NCBI GenBank assembly: GCA_030374765.1
Contig: JARGXX010000016.1
Span: 682,001 to 746,000, forward strand
Reading direction: 5' to 3'
Origin: Agarophyton chilense
Taxonomy: Eukaryota > Rhodophyta > Florideophyceae > Gracilariales > Gracilariaceae
DNA length: 64,000 nucleotides
Positions 10,027 through 19,808 of the stretch are shown here, piece by piece. Within the stretch, counting starts at the first letter, position 1. Each line of letters starts with the position of its first letter. The notes under the pieces were generated by a model. The model made no database searches and had not been told where the DNA came from. It saw nothing but the letters and a program-made list of their open reading frames with translations. Made by a program: the position numbers and the translations under genes.

Positions 10027-10953
10027 ATGTTGTTTTCTTTTTTAGCCTTCTTCATGTTCCCATTATCTCACCCGTTACACCACCATATGCGACCGTGGCG
10101 GTTCAGCATGAGTCTTCCTTCCATCAGCCTCTTTACTACACACGTCTCCCACCGAATCATTGACAATCATACCCATTTGACACTCGTACTTTCGCACCCT
10201 ATTCTAAAGAACCATTCTAATCTTCAGATCAAGGTTCTTTCACAACCACCGCTGCTCCATCTCTACTTCTCAGAATACTGCCACAAATGCAAACCATTAC
10301 GTCTCTCGCACTCAATCTATCTATCTGAACAACTGGCTCAAGCTACCTTACGGGTTCGTCAATCGAATTCTGAAAGCGTCACGCTCACTCTGGAGAAGCT
10401 TTCAACCCGCATTCAAAAGCGAGTTACAGCTTGTGTCAAATCCAAGCAAAGTGAACGCTGTCTAAAGAATGTGGCACGTTCAACCTGCTCATCACGAAAG
10501 GTCAAATCTGTACTCAAGCACTTGCCATGTGGATACTCCTGTGCCGTCCACCTGCTTACCAGATGCACCGCTTCTCATGGAATCTTCTCGTGGTGTATTA
10601 GGTTGATTTCTACCATTGCCTATGCCATAATAACCGTGATCATTATGATTTCATTTTTATGGGGCTTCTCCTTCGCCATTTGTGCTCTGACTGTTCAACT
10701 CATTTCTCTCCTGGACACAATAAGACCGTATCTTACTTGGTTCACAAAGTGGACAAAAAGGGAATCTAGAATACTGTCACCATGTTGAACGATTGAACGA
10801 AGTTTATATGAAGCACTTAAGCATATTAAGACTGCGAAGGTGCAATTCTTGTTTGCCTTACAGCAAGAGCATTACGAACATACAGAGAAGCTCTTGGACA
10901 CTGGGCACAAGCGTTATTTCTGTACCTGCACTGGTTCTGCTGTCATTACTTAG
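10027..10953 (+). CDS. Possible membrane protein with an internal in-frame TGA
   Basis: A frame of 253 codons runs to a TGA at 10786-10788 and then stays open for 54 more codons to a TAG at 10951-10953. The downstream part (for example YEALKHIKTAKVQFLFALQ) looks as protein-like as the upstream part. Upstream there is a Cys-containing region (YCHKCKP) and a hydrophobic block (about 195-230) able to form one or two membrane helices. The nominal start ATG lies inside a pyrimidine-rich stretch ending in ttttag at 10045. That looks like a 3' splice site, so the true first exon may lie upstream. The TGA could mark a pseudogene, a missed very short intron, a sequence error or recoding. Family unknown. 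Confidence 0.35.
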
Positions 10954-11342
10954 ATCCGCACGGAAAAGACGGGTGGCACCAAGTCGTGGTCTTTCTCACA
11001 ATCCAGGGTACTGTCCGTGTGATGATGATCGAGCTTGCTGGGGTCCCTACGTGGCTTTCCGGAATCTGCGCCTCCTGAATGGTCCACCACTGAACGAGAA
11101 AATCGTACCGGCTACTAGCCTCTAGTGCCGTAGTAGAAGGCAACAGTGTTCCTACACCCAAACGGCAAGCTATAGAAGCGTGGGTAGTGAGCCAACAGAA
11201 ATGGTCCACTACCTTACGGTGACTTCACCATAAAGATATCAGTATCGAAAACGATAGGTTGAGTTTTTGTTCTGCCATAGAAACAGCGTTCCTAAGAATC
11301 AGTACAAATAGTCTACTTCATTGTACATGTTCGATATCATGA

Positions 11343-13370
11343 TCAATCCGTCCATCCAATGATCGGCAAGCCATCAATTTCATTTACACCTTCGTCCAGC
11401 AAGTCCCACTCCTTTTCCAATGGAGATGCATTCTCAGCATCCGTGGCTCTTAGCACTCGAATCTCGGTATCCTCCGTCGCAGGGTAGATAATTTTGTATT
11501 TTCCTTCCCCAACATAACTCAACACGTAGGCTTCATAAGGAACCTTGGTATCACGACCAAATTCTAGGTACGCCAGCTCTTGGCTGTCTTTGTCATCATA
11601 CTCACCAGGCCAAAACACGTAAAGTCTCTTTCCAACCAAGCCATTGTCCATCCACGGTTCTTTTTCGCGAGGCAAGAGCGTCCATTCCCTGTATTTTAAG
11701 TTGAGAGTTTCTATACAGTGGTCTACCATGTAAACAATTTGGTGTTGCAAGGAAAACGAGCTGTAGCCAAGCACCAGCGCAACATAAACGAGGTTCTCTC
11801 CAGGCCATACAATTGATATGCACCTTCCACAAATATCCTGATTTGCTGTTTGTCCCTTGACTTCTGGAGACCCTACTCTTCGACTGCCCCGCTTCTTCGG
11901 TTTGGCTGGAGGCTTCGCTTTGCGCTTCTGAACACGTCTGGGCTTTGGCTCAGGCGGCTCATCGGAGAGCATTGCAACCTCGTCGTCTTCAAAAGTATCT
12001 TGTTTCGCCTTTGCTAGTTGCTTTCCTTCGGCTTCATTCAACACTTTGTGATTGTCTGGAGTAAGCTTTATCTGTAGATTACCTCCCTTTTTATCACAGA
12101 AAGCCACAAAATGGGTATCTGTGTCCGGTAGATGAGCTTCAACGTACGCCTTCCTTGGAGCGCCACCGATACCAGTATCTAGGACAATAAAGTCACCAAC
12201 CTGGCAATGGATAATCCTGCTTTTCGACTTGAGACCGTCATCTTCATTATCAGAGGCAGTATCTTGACCATCCTCGTTGTCATCCATTTCCGGAAAAGGG
12301 GACGGCTTCGGGGGTGCCCTTCGTTTCGTCTTAGCTCCAGAACGTCCTATGGGCTCGTCGCGTGTTTCTCGGGAGCCCTCAAGGGCGGCGGCACCCTTGA
12401 GTGCAGATGCGATGATGTCACCATGATCAATATCGACATCAACGCCATGTTTTGAAGGGTACGTGACCTCGGTCTCTACAATTCGATCTGCAGAGACAAC
12501 TTTGGCAACTTTAAAAATGTCAATGTCCATATCTTCGTCTATAGGGTCCGGATCCGGATCAACATGAATATCCCTCCGGGGCAGAACAGGTTGAGGGTCT
12601 TCTGGTAGCTGGCGACGACGACGATTAGAAGTGGACATGGGTTCAACATCACTATTGTCTTCCTGATCCAAGTCCTTATCGGGGTCGTATTCCTCTTCGT
12701 TTTTTTCATCCCCTTCTCGCCCGTCATCGTCATCACCGGGGTCCGGTGCCGGAGACAGGAGTGAAACGACAGGTTCCGTCCCGGGTTCGGTCCCAGGTTC
12801 GGCCTCAGCCTCGGCCTCAGCCTCGGGTTCGAATTCTGTGGGTGGCACCAGTTCATAATCAGTTGCGGCAAGGTCGATTAGGGCAAGATAGTCATTTTTG
12901 GTGTTTAGGACACGATAAAATGCATGCTTGCCAACAGCCATGGGGCCAACGACATCATCCTTGATGACATTGGTGAGTCTTTGCAAAACGACGACTTGGA
13001 ACTTTTCGGTGATATTCTGGGAGCTTTCGCGCATGAAGTCGAACCATTCGTCACCAGGCGCCTCGCCATGATCATAGAGAATAATTTGCTTTCCGACTAA
13101 AGCGTGGCTTTCGAGGCCTCGCGCGTGGGACCAACGGCGTTGGTTTGATCCGTTTCCGAGTTCCAAGACCTCGATGGATTCATCGGCGGTGTACAAGACT
13201 TTGTGTTGATTTGTGTCGGGGTAAAAGTCGACGACAAGCGCGATGTAAACGGTGTTGTCGGAAGGCCAGGTGATTTGAACATGATGGCCGACCAACGCGC
13301 GCCCTTCGTGCTGATTCCATACGGTTCGCTTACTCCTGTCGCGGCGCGACGACTTACGCGCAGTGCCCAT
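11343..13370 (-). CDS. Tudor/Agenet-like repeat protein, probably chromatin-associated
   Basis: Starting at the ATG at 13370 gives about 675 residues. The frame is open 41 codons further upstream, but that extension is hydrophobic and unlike the rest. Two Tudor-like units sit near the N-terminus (GHHVQITWPSDNTVYIALV, then GKQIILYDHGEAPGDEWF). A matching pair sits near the C-terminus (GRCISIVWPGENLVYVALV, then GKRLYVFWPGEYDDKD). These strand-rich units with W-P-x-D/E and a YxxxV strand resemble Tudor/Agenet repeats that bind methylated histones. Between them lies a long acidic, low-complexity region with Glu/Ala, Asp/Pro and Lys/Arg-Pro segments, and one further possible unit (GDFIVLDTGIGG). 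A chromatin reader or scaffold role is inferred from fold resemblance only. It is divergent from the sugar transporter gene. Confidence 0.65.
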   Translation of the reverse strand: MGTARKSSRRDRSKRTVWNQHEGRALVGHHVQITWPSDNTVYIALVVDFYPDTNQHKVLYTADESIEVLELGNGSNQRRWSHARGLESHALVGKQIILYDHGEAPGDEWFDFMRESSQNITEKFQVVVLQRLTNVIKDDVVGPMAVGKHAFYRVLNTKNDYLALIDLAATDYELVPPTEFEPEAEAEAEAEPGTEPGTEPVVSLLSPAPDPGDDDDGREGDEKNEEEYDPDKDLDQEDNSDVEPMSTSNRRRRQLPEDPQPVLPRRDIHVDPDPDPIDEDMDIDIFKVAKVVSADRIVETEVTYPSKHGVDVDIDHGDIIASALKGAAALEGSRETRDEPIGRSGAKTKRRAPPKPSPFPEMDDNEDGQDTASDNEDDGLKSKSRIIHCQVGDFIVLDTGIGGAPRKAYVEAHLPDTDTHFVAFCDKKGGNLQIKLTPDNHKVLNEAEGKQLAKAKQDTFEDDEVAMLSDEPPEPKPRRVQKRKAKPPAKPKKRGSRRVGSPEVKGQTANQDICGRCISIVWPGENLVYVALVLGYSSFSLQHQIVYMVDHCIETLNLKYREWTLLPREKEPWMDNGLVGKRLYVFWPGEYDDKDSQELAYLEFGRDTKVPYEAYVLSYVGEGKYKIIYPATEDTEIRVLRATDAENASPLEKEWDLLDEGVNEIDGLPIIGWTD

Positions 13371-14038
13371 GAGCCAAGCGATGAAAGCAGAAAGTGGAAG
13401 GCGCAGGGCCGAAAACGGCAAGCAATGGGCGCTCAAGAGAAGCACGAAACGCGCAAAATCTTCACAAAAAGGCGCTTCGTTGTGTGTACTCAAAGCAAGC
13501 GCGGAAGAAGCGAGGAGAAAAGACAGCCTCTTAAGTCACGGGGCGCACAATGAGAGGTGTTTGGTCGAAGAAGAATGGGGGAAAGACAAAGTACGCTTTG
13601 ACGGAGATTTGGGCGCGCTTCGGATCAAGAGGTCCGAGCCAAACGAGTTCAAATTTTGGTTGGGGCTGCTGCTTTCGCGCCAATTGTGCACGTCGCTGTG
13701 GAATTTGCACCGCGACCACGTGCGGGTTGCCACGTGCGCCGCGTGGCGCGCCATGTCGGTGGCTGACAGCGCGCTGTGTTGTGCTGTGTGCAGTTGACGG
13801 TGCTGTAGGTTACCTACCGTTTATGCTCGCTATAGAAGTTCCTGCGCATTGCTATGAGCCGCATGCCCCCGTGCATCAGCATGACTCGCCGCCGTGGAGC
13901 ATCCTCGCTTTGTTTCGAATTGAATTGCTTCCTTCTTCTTCTCTAAGCGCCACCGCTGGCCGGTTTCCTGCTAAAAGCTGTCGCGCCCCCGCCTGACTCT
14001 ATCCTCGACGTCGGTCGCCTTCGTACCAGACACACAAA
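13371..14038. promoter_or_regulatory. Divergent intergenic promoter region
   Basis: These 668 bases separate the start codons of two oppositely directed genes (Tudor-like protein and nucleotide-sugar transporter), so both promoters should lie here. Open frames that cross it show no domain. I could not pick out a TATA box with confidence. Confidence 0.45.
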
Positions 14039-15055
14039 ATGACCGTGCAAACTCGCGAAGATGATCCCAAGTCGCACCGAGTTCGTCTTCTTCCCGAAAA
14101 GGAGGATAAGCTCGATGATGCTCCCTCCGAGGAACAGGTGCGTCGCACCGTCGTTGTATCTCTCTCCGCCTGTCTGTTCTACATCTTGGTATCTTCAGCG
14201 ATGGTTTTCACAAACAAGGCCTTGAGTTACACCTACGGCTTTCGTACTACCAACGTCTTGCTCTTCTTCCAAATGATTTTCACCGTCGTCCTTCTTCGTT
14301 TCTTGCGATCAGCAAAGTTCATCGATTTCACCGATTTCGAAATGTCGCGTGCGAAACAAGTGGCACCTGTTTCCATTTTCTACTCACTCAATGCTGCAGT
14401 AGCACTAGTCGCCCTTCGTGAACTGTCAGTTCCGAGCTATACACTCATCAAACGTCTTTCGCCTCTTTTTACCATCACCTTGGAAGCAATGTTGCTCAAC
14501 AAGTATGCCACGCGGGGTATTATTCTATCGCTTCTTGTCATGGCTTCGGGAACAGTTTTGGCCGCTAACGCCGACACTTCCAGCTCTTCATCTGCGTGGT
14601 TCTTGGGCTTTGCTTCATGTGCGTTCCAAGCCTTATACCTCACATTTGTCAAACGATCGGGTTTGGATACGGGAATGAATTCTTTCGGTATTCTGTACTA
14701 TCATAGCATCTTATCAATTCCTTGTATCACTGCAATTGCCATTGGAGTTGGAGAAATTGGTCCCGCATTGGTTTACGACAAATGGACTTCTCCTTCTTTC
14801 CTCATTGTTTTCATTGCCTCGCTTTTGATGGGACTCCTTCTCAATTATGCCCTATTTTTGTGCACTGAGCTTACTTCCCCTACAAGCACGGTTGTTTCTG
14901 GACAGGTGAAAGCTATGGGTCAAACGGTAATCGGTGTTTTCACGTTTGGCGGAGTGGACATGAATACGCGGTATACGTGCGGTACTTTGCTCAATATTTC
15001 CGGTGGGTTCATGTATGCGTATGCAAAGCTCAAACTTCTGCGTGAGCGTGGTTGA
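14039..15055 (+). CDS. Nucleotide-sugar transporter, SLC35D-type
   Basis: Encodes 338 residues with a charged 40-residue cytosolic N-terminus followed by about ten hydrophobic helices, the layout of the drug/metabolite transporter superfamily. The segment ELSVPSYTLIKRLSPLFT matches the conserved loop of SLC35D/GDP-mannose-type transporters (consensus close to LNLPMFTVLRRFSILFT). The late segment from GQVKAMGQTVIGV to GGFMYAYAKL corresponds to the last helices of that family. It is expected in the Golgi or ER membrane, exchanging a cytosolic nucleotide sugar for a nucleoside monophosphate to supply glycosyltransferases. The GT14 enzyme at 19.8 kb is a possible user of that pathway. Substrate cannot be told from sequence. 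Intronless; the start follows a pyrimidine-rich leader ending cacaaaATG. Confidence 0.85.
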   Translation: MTVQTREDDPKSHRVRLLPEKEDKLDDAPSEEQVRRTVVVSLSACLFYILVSSAMVFTNKALSYTYGFRTTNVLLFFQMIFTVVLLRFLRSAKFIDFTDFEMSRAKQVAPVSIFYSLNAAVALVALRELSVPSYTLIKRLSPLFTITLEAMLLNKYATRGIILSLLVMASGTVLAANADTSSSSSAWFLGFASCAFQALYLTFVKRSGLDTGMNSFGILYYHSILSIPCITAIAIGVGEIGPALVYDKWTSPSFLIVFIASLLMGLLLNYALFLCTELTSPTSTVVSGQVKAMGQTVIGVFTFGGVDMNTRYTCGTLLNISGGFMYAYAKLKLLRERG

Positions 15056-15259
15056 TTTGATACGGTGATTGTTGTATACCGCATACGTTTCTCGACTGTC
15101 TTGTGCTTATTTTGTTTTTTTCGTAGGGCGCGTTTACTACTCGCAGTCTCCGCTTGGACCAACCAAAAAGCGGATACAGTATATATCATGTTGGATTCGA
15201 GCGTAGCCACGAGTCTCGAAGCAAGTTAAAAGTTCATCATTCCATCGAAAGTCCGTATA

Positions 15260-15577
15260 TTAGGCCTCACAAGGGATGTGGTTGATCGTCGAGCAAGAAA
15301 GATAGACTATGTCGTCTATGACTTCAGTTCTCGATGCACATTTCAAGTTTTGCGCGTTTAGCATAGAAATCTCCGATAAAATATCTTCAAAAGCCACAGC
15401 CCGTGAAGGCTGTCGACACACAAGGGCAGCGTTTTGTTTTTTGTTCTTATAGAACTGAGTGAATTTCTGAAGTGCGGCCGAAAAGAAAGATGGAGTAATG
15501 GAATGAAAACTACCGTTTAGAATGTTCATCTTTTCGACCAGGAATGGGTGGTCTAGCCTTGCTAGGGCTGCCAACAT
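15260..15577 (-). CDS. Hypothetical small protein, weak
   Basis: A 105-residue frame convergent with the sugar transporter. Composition is protein-like with a run of helix-prone residues (FFSAALQKFTQFYKNKKQN), but no domain is recognised and there are no supporting neighbours. It could be chance. Confidence 0.25.
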   Translation of the reverse strand: MLAALARLDHPFLVEKMNILNGSFHSITPSFFSAALQKFTQFYKNKKQNAALVCRQPSRAVAFEDILSEISMLNAQNLKCASRTEVIDDIVYLSCSTINHIPCEA

Positions 15578-15853
15578 GGAAGTAGAGGGAGATCTTTGTC
15601 ATCATTTATATTCATACAAATAGATATCCATGTTCTGCGTTTAATCCCCTTAAACAAACCCTTAGGATCATAAGTTGAATGTACTGGAGGCCGTAGCTGG
15701 CGCAAGCTACATAGTACAACTTATATGTTTGCCGCATAGAAATATGAAATATCACCATAGCCGTCTCGTCACCCACCTCGTAAGTAACAGTTGCGTCTAA
15801 ATGATGATGGTGATATATGTATATCGACGTTCTTCAAGACCTGTTTCTCGAAG

Positions 15854-17008
15854 TTAATTGAAGAAGTTCTGGTGAATGAAACGCCCAACCCGTGTGATAG
15901 AGCCAATCTGGTGAAATGCTTCGTTAGACAGTTGGTTGTAGCCATCTACGGCTTCACCCATACCAACAGCGTCAACTGCACTGTCCATTGCTGCATCAGT
16001 CAAGGGATCCTTCACGAAATTATCAAATACATCACCCATGACTGTGATGAGAAAGAAATAGAACTCAAATAGTTAGTATAAATCTTCATCAAAATGATTT
16101 CCGATCACTTGAAAGCGAAACTTACAATGAGCTCCAACTTGCCCCATTCCGAAAACAATCGCTAGGATAACACTGCAATCGACGCCAGGGGCGATATCAA
16201 TTGTACTTTCAGAACCACTTCCAAGGGCGACCGTCTGTAGCAAAGCTTTTTTTGTCTTCGCCATCTGCGCAACGAGCTCTTCATCGGCATTAAAGATTTG
16301 AATCGAGCGACCCATGAGATCGGCTACGCACTTATACACTAAGTCAGAGCCATCTTTGTCTGCCACCATGAAGTGGTCCCTGACGGACATAGTCTTGAGT
16401 TTTCCCATCTTTCCGACGTTGAACAAGGTTTCGTTGCCTTGCTTAATGTACTGGCGTCCATGGCGGGAAAGGGACTTTGGTCTGATTTTAAAGGTTCGGA
16501 AAAGTCCCCGCCCAGAAACATCGCAAACTGAGTCCCATTCACCGCCAGCCACACTGTACCTCATATCTTGGTTTGTAGTGCCAAGGGGGTCGAACATTCC
16601 ATACGGATTCTTTCCAGGATGATGACTCACATATACCAGTTGACCTGAGTCTGCGTCAAAGATGCGGTTGTCATCACGTGACATATGAGCCTTCTTCAGG
16701 ATGTAACGCTTTGGGGAGTCGAAGTAGATTCCGCAGAACCTCAGGCCGGAATCACGAGGTTGAGGCTTTAGCACGGGAGCGGGGTCGCCAAGAGCAATTT
16801 GGATGACAAAGTTCGGGTCATTGGCCAGCTTGTTAAGTTCAGCGGTCATATTGCCGTACGATAAGATAAGGCTCTTTGAGACAGAGAATGAATTCTTGGT
16901 GAGCCGCAGCGCGTGTGGTGAAACTAGGTCAGAGCCTGTCAACTGCCTATCCGAATTCAGACGGAGACAGACAGGGGATAAGTCAATCGATATCCTCGAA
17001 ATATCCAA
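15854..17008 (-). CDS. LURP-one-related (tubby C-terminal-like) protein, two exons
   Basis: Exon 1 is 17008-16126 and exon 2 is 16041-15854. The 84-bp intron (16042-16125) begins gtaagt and ends tcacag. Splicing joins QVGAH in frame to a second-exon tail starting FMGDVFDNF and ending at a stop. The middle of the protein has the beta-strand pattern of the LOR fold: repeated short strands such as GRSIQIFNADEELVAQMAK, followed by IDIAPGVDCSVILAIVFGM, the usual hydrophobic helix after the barrel. The family resembles phospholipid scramblases and Arabidopsis LURP1-like proteins; biochemical roles are mostly unknown. Initiation at the second ATG (16849, MTAELNKL) is plausible because the first 53 residues look unlike the family. 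The exon 2 tail is alanine/aspartate rich with helical character. Confidence 0.7.
16042..16125 (-). other. Intron of the LURP-one-related gene
   Basis: An 84-bp intron with donor gtaagt at its 5' end (16125) and acceptor tttctcatcacag at its 3' end (16042). Without removal the protein would end 19 codons after the donor; splicing adds 62 well-composed residues. Confidence 0.7.
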
Positions 17009-18246
17009 GCTTCAAAGAAACCACCGAGGGACCCCTTCCACCCAGTCAGAAAATTTAGAAAAGTGATTGCATGGAAACCAAAGCTTCACGAAGACAAGGC
17101 TAATCTAATGCCTCATCGGTCAGGGCCAACCTCTCCGTGATACGTCATCCTCATCGGCCTCATAGGGACGATTGCGAACTGCATCAAACGTTCAGAATTC
17201 GGTGTTGAAGGCACCGCACCGATTCAACCGAAAGACGCTTGTGCTGACCAGAAAACAGTTATCAACGATCACAATCCAAAAAAAAGGCCACGTCAGTACG
17301 ATGTGATTGCTCCGCGCGAGTGGGGAAGACAGACTTCCAAGCCCTTGCTATCGTCCATTCAAGGCTTTGGGCAAACCACTTGGATCGTTCAAATCTTTGA
17401 TGGAAAATACCATGGGGTCGTGTTCCCCTAATTCCTCGAAGTAGTATCGAAGGCTTTACGTTTATCCCTCGTGAGAAGTGGATGAAAACATCAATGTTTT
17501 CAAAGCTATTGGTAACAGTCCGCTAGGTTAGAGTGTTTCCTATGCAGTTTTTTTTTGTTCTTGGATACACCAAGCTGTTGTTATAGAGAAATGGACATGT
17601 GAAACGGCGCCAGTCGGCGGGCTTTGTGCAGGAAAAAACGGACATGGGGAGGGTGTAGAGAGCTTGAACGCGTTGAGCTGTGTCCTTGTATCCGCGAGAT
17701 CGCTGTTGCGCGACAGACAGTCTCTGAGACAAACCCCAGAAAGGTTTCAGAGAAAGCAACGCCCTCGCGTGTGTGTTATCGATAAGCTCGGCTCAGCTCG
17801 AAGGACGAGTCAGTTCGCTATCTCTAGCTAGCTAACTGTAGTCCTTTCATCCTATTACACTTTGAGACATGAACATAATACAGCGTTATCTTGTCATGAG
17901 CGTGCGTTTGGGACAAAGACTTTCTTTGCATCCGTAAACGGTATGTGCGTATGCTTTTCGAGTATGAAAAGAGAGCTTTTTTCTTCAGAAGAGAAGAAAG
18001 AGCTTGCCATGCTTCGGCAAGCTGCCCCAATTACTAACAAAGTTACGTAGTGGGTGGGAAGAAGGGATAAAAAACAAAGACACGAACTGAGTTTGTAATG
18101 AAGGATGGGAATCATTATCGGGCATAGAGTGGTAACGATCATCCATTGCGGCGACGACGAGTTCGCAACAACTCACACATTCTCTAAACCAAAAAAATCC
18201 TTTGCTGTATGCTCTGAAATGCCTTTTTCACGAACCTCTTTAAATT
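17009..18246. other. No supported gene
   Basis: Only short overlapping frames on both strands, none with domain signal. It probably includes the upstream region of the LURP-one-related gene. A direct ctagctagct-type motif occurs near 17824. Confidence 0.4.
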
Positions 18247-18548
18247 ATGACAACTTCTCGTCCAGAGTATCCACCACCTGCAACACCACCAAGAAAGAAT
18301 GGTAAGGGTAAGGGTTACCCCAATCGACTTCGATCGCAGAATTATACGCCAGTTCCAAATTGACCCGTCGTCGTCGAGTTCGCCTCTCATTCGATCCCAA
18401 GAGAAAGCTGGCTTACGTCCGTAAGAAGCCCAGGGCCTCTAGGTCTGCCTCGCTCGTCGCCTGGGAAGCCACGGCCAACCCCTGTGGGCCCAACTTTCAC
18501 ACATCCCAGTATGCCCACGAAGACAAGCAGAATTTCGCAATTCAATGA
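18247..18548 (+). other. Possible small coding unit ending in the inverted duplication
   Basis: A 38-codon frame (18247-18363) begins MTTSRPEYPPP and is Pro/Lys/Gly rich. An overlapping frame (18360-18548) starts MTRRRRVRL, is arginine-rich and ends EDKQNFAIQ. The corresponding region of the left arm (minus strand, ending near 312) also ends EDKQNFAIQ after partly different residues (CGPNFHISQW versus CGPNFHTSQY), a hint of coding constraint. Frame and exon structure are unresolved. I recognise no family. Confidence 0.25.
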
Positions 18549-18863
18549 AACATGACGACACCGATCGAAGTTGTGAATAAATCATCTTGTTGTTTATTAT
18601 GGTCTTACCAAAGCAATTTCAAGCTAACCAATCTTATGTATCTCGGTACGAGACCAGCTCGTGAACATTTGATTGGATGTATCAACCGTCGGTGAAGTCC
18701 AAAATGCGGATGAATGAATATTTCAGCAGAATCAGGCGGTCGGTCAGTACATAATTTGGAATACGCTCTTCAATGGTAACTGTTCGAGTTCTTCTTGGAC
18801 TTACCCGGAGCACGAATACCTGTAGACAGAGACAGAAACATAGAAAAGCGCGATCAGTAATAA
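18451..18863. repeat. Right arm of the inverted duplication (partner 1-412)
   Basis: Bases 18519-18863 match 1-345 in reverse complement with about two mismatches, and the next ~70 bp match more loosely. On the minus strand just upstream (18864-18930), short pieces are bounded by AG and GT dinucleotides: a 27-bp piece ending at a gtacgg donor-like site and then the segment after the ctacag shared by both arms. This suggests that an intron-containing transcript crosses into the repeat. No domain recognised. Confidence 0.8.
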
Positions 18864-19808
18864 AAGGAATGAATATCCGTACCTCAGTGCTCCTCGGAAT
18901 GTATGAAACCTGTCGGAAGATGCACAAGAAAACACAAGACCGCAGTCAGAAATCCATCATTGTTCTCACAGTTGCAGGTTGCAGGGGGACGACAGGGAAG
19001 TTTTACAACCCAAGGACCCCAGAAGAGCCCATGGGGAAGACCACCCAAGACCTTCGATTTTGCAACCTGTGCCGATGCGAGAAAGGACGCCCTGAGGTTG
19101 ACACAGAGAACAGAGGGGATTTTATACGAAACCCACACCCACACACACACACTGAAGCGGAGCAAGACACCAACCACCACTCTCTCCCAGATGCGACAGT
19201 GATGAAATTCGAGTGCGTGTTGCACTAAATTGGCATAACAATCAGCAGGTGTCAGCATGTATCTCGTTCTTCGATTTTACGTGATCTGAACCTGTTGAGT
19301 TGACGAAGGCTTTTGGAATCTTGTGAGTCTGCCTTCCAGTATTATAAACTTTTCTCCGTGGCAAGCAGTTTTGTGAAGTAATCCATGAATCACACTGAGT
19401 CGCGACGAAGAATGCACAGCTGAAAACAACGATGTCTTGTAGTAGCGTTGCTTTCAGAAAAACATTCTGGAACTCGCCCAAACCAGCGATTGTCTCGTTC
19501 AAATGAAAGACGAATTCTAAACGCAAAAACGGTTTCTTTGATTTGATGAGGAGCTTACATGATTTATTGAACCTGGTGGTTTCATGTCGATGAATGCCCT
19601 CGATACGAAAGGGTAGCTCCGAACAAGATTGAGAAAGTGATGGAAAGCGTAGTCAAGCACGAAACTAACTCCGTTTGGAGCTTGCAATCGCATATGTAGT
19701 CGTATTTGTCTCGCCGCCAACTTCGAGACGTGCAATGCTGCTCCCTGTGGATTATTTCTACGACCCTCAAATGGTAGAAGATTATATCTCTCGAGCGAAT
19801 GGTTTACT
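18864..19808. other. No supported gene; possible exons of a repeat-linked transcript
   Basis: A minus-strand frame of 124 codons (19258-18884) contains a CA/GT dinucleotide run encoding a Val/Trp stretch and looks non-coding. A minus-strand tataaaat lies near 19120-19128. The remainder to 19808 has short frames only. Confidence 0.3.

Noticed and set aside
13550-13996. Plus-strand frame of 148 codons upstream of the sugar transporter
   Set aside because: It ends before the transporter start, has no domain, and overlaps the expected divergent promoter.
18294-18320. Telomere-like ggtaagggtaagggtt
   Set aside because: Only two repeats, internal, and the unit is not an obvious telomere repeat.
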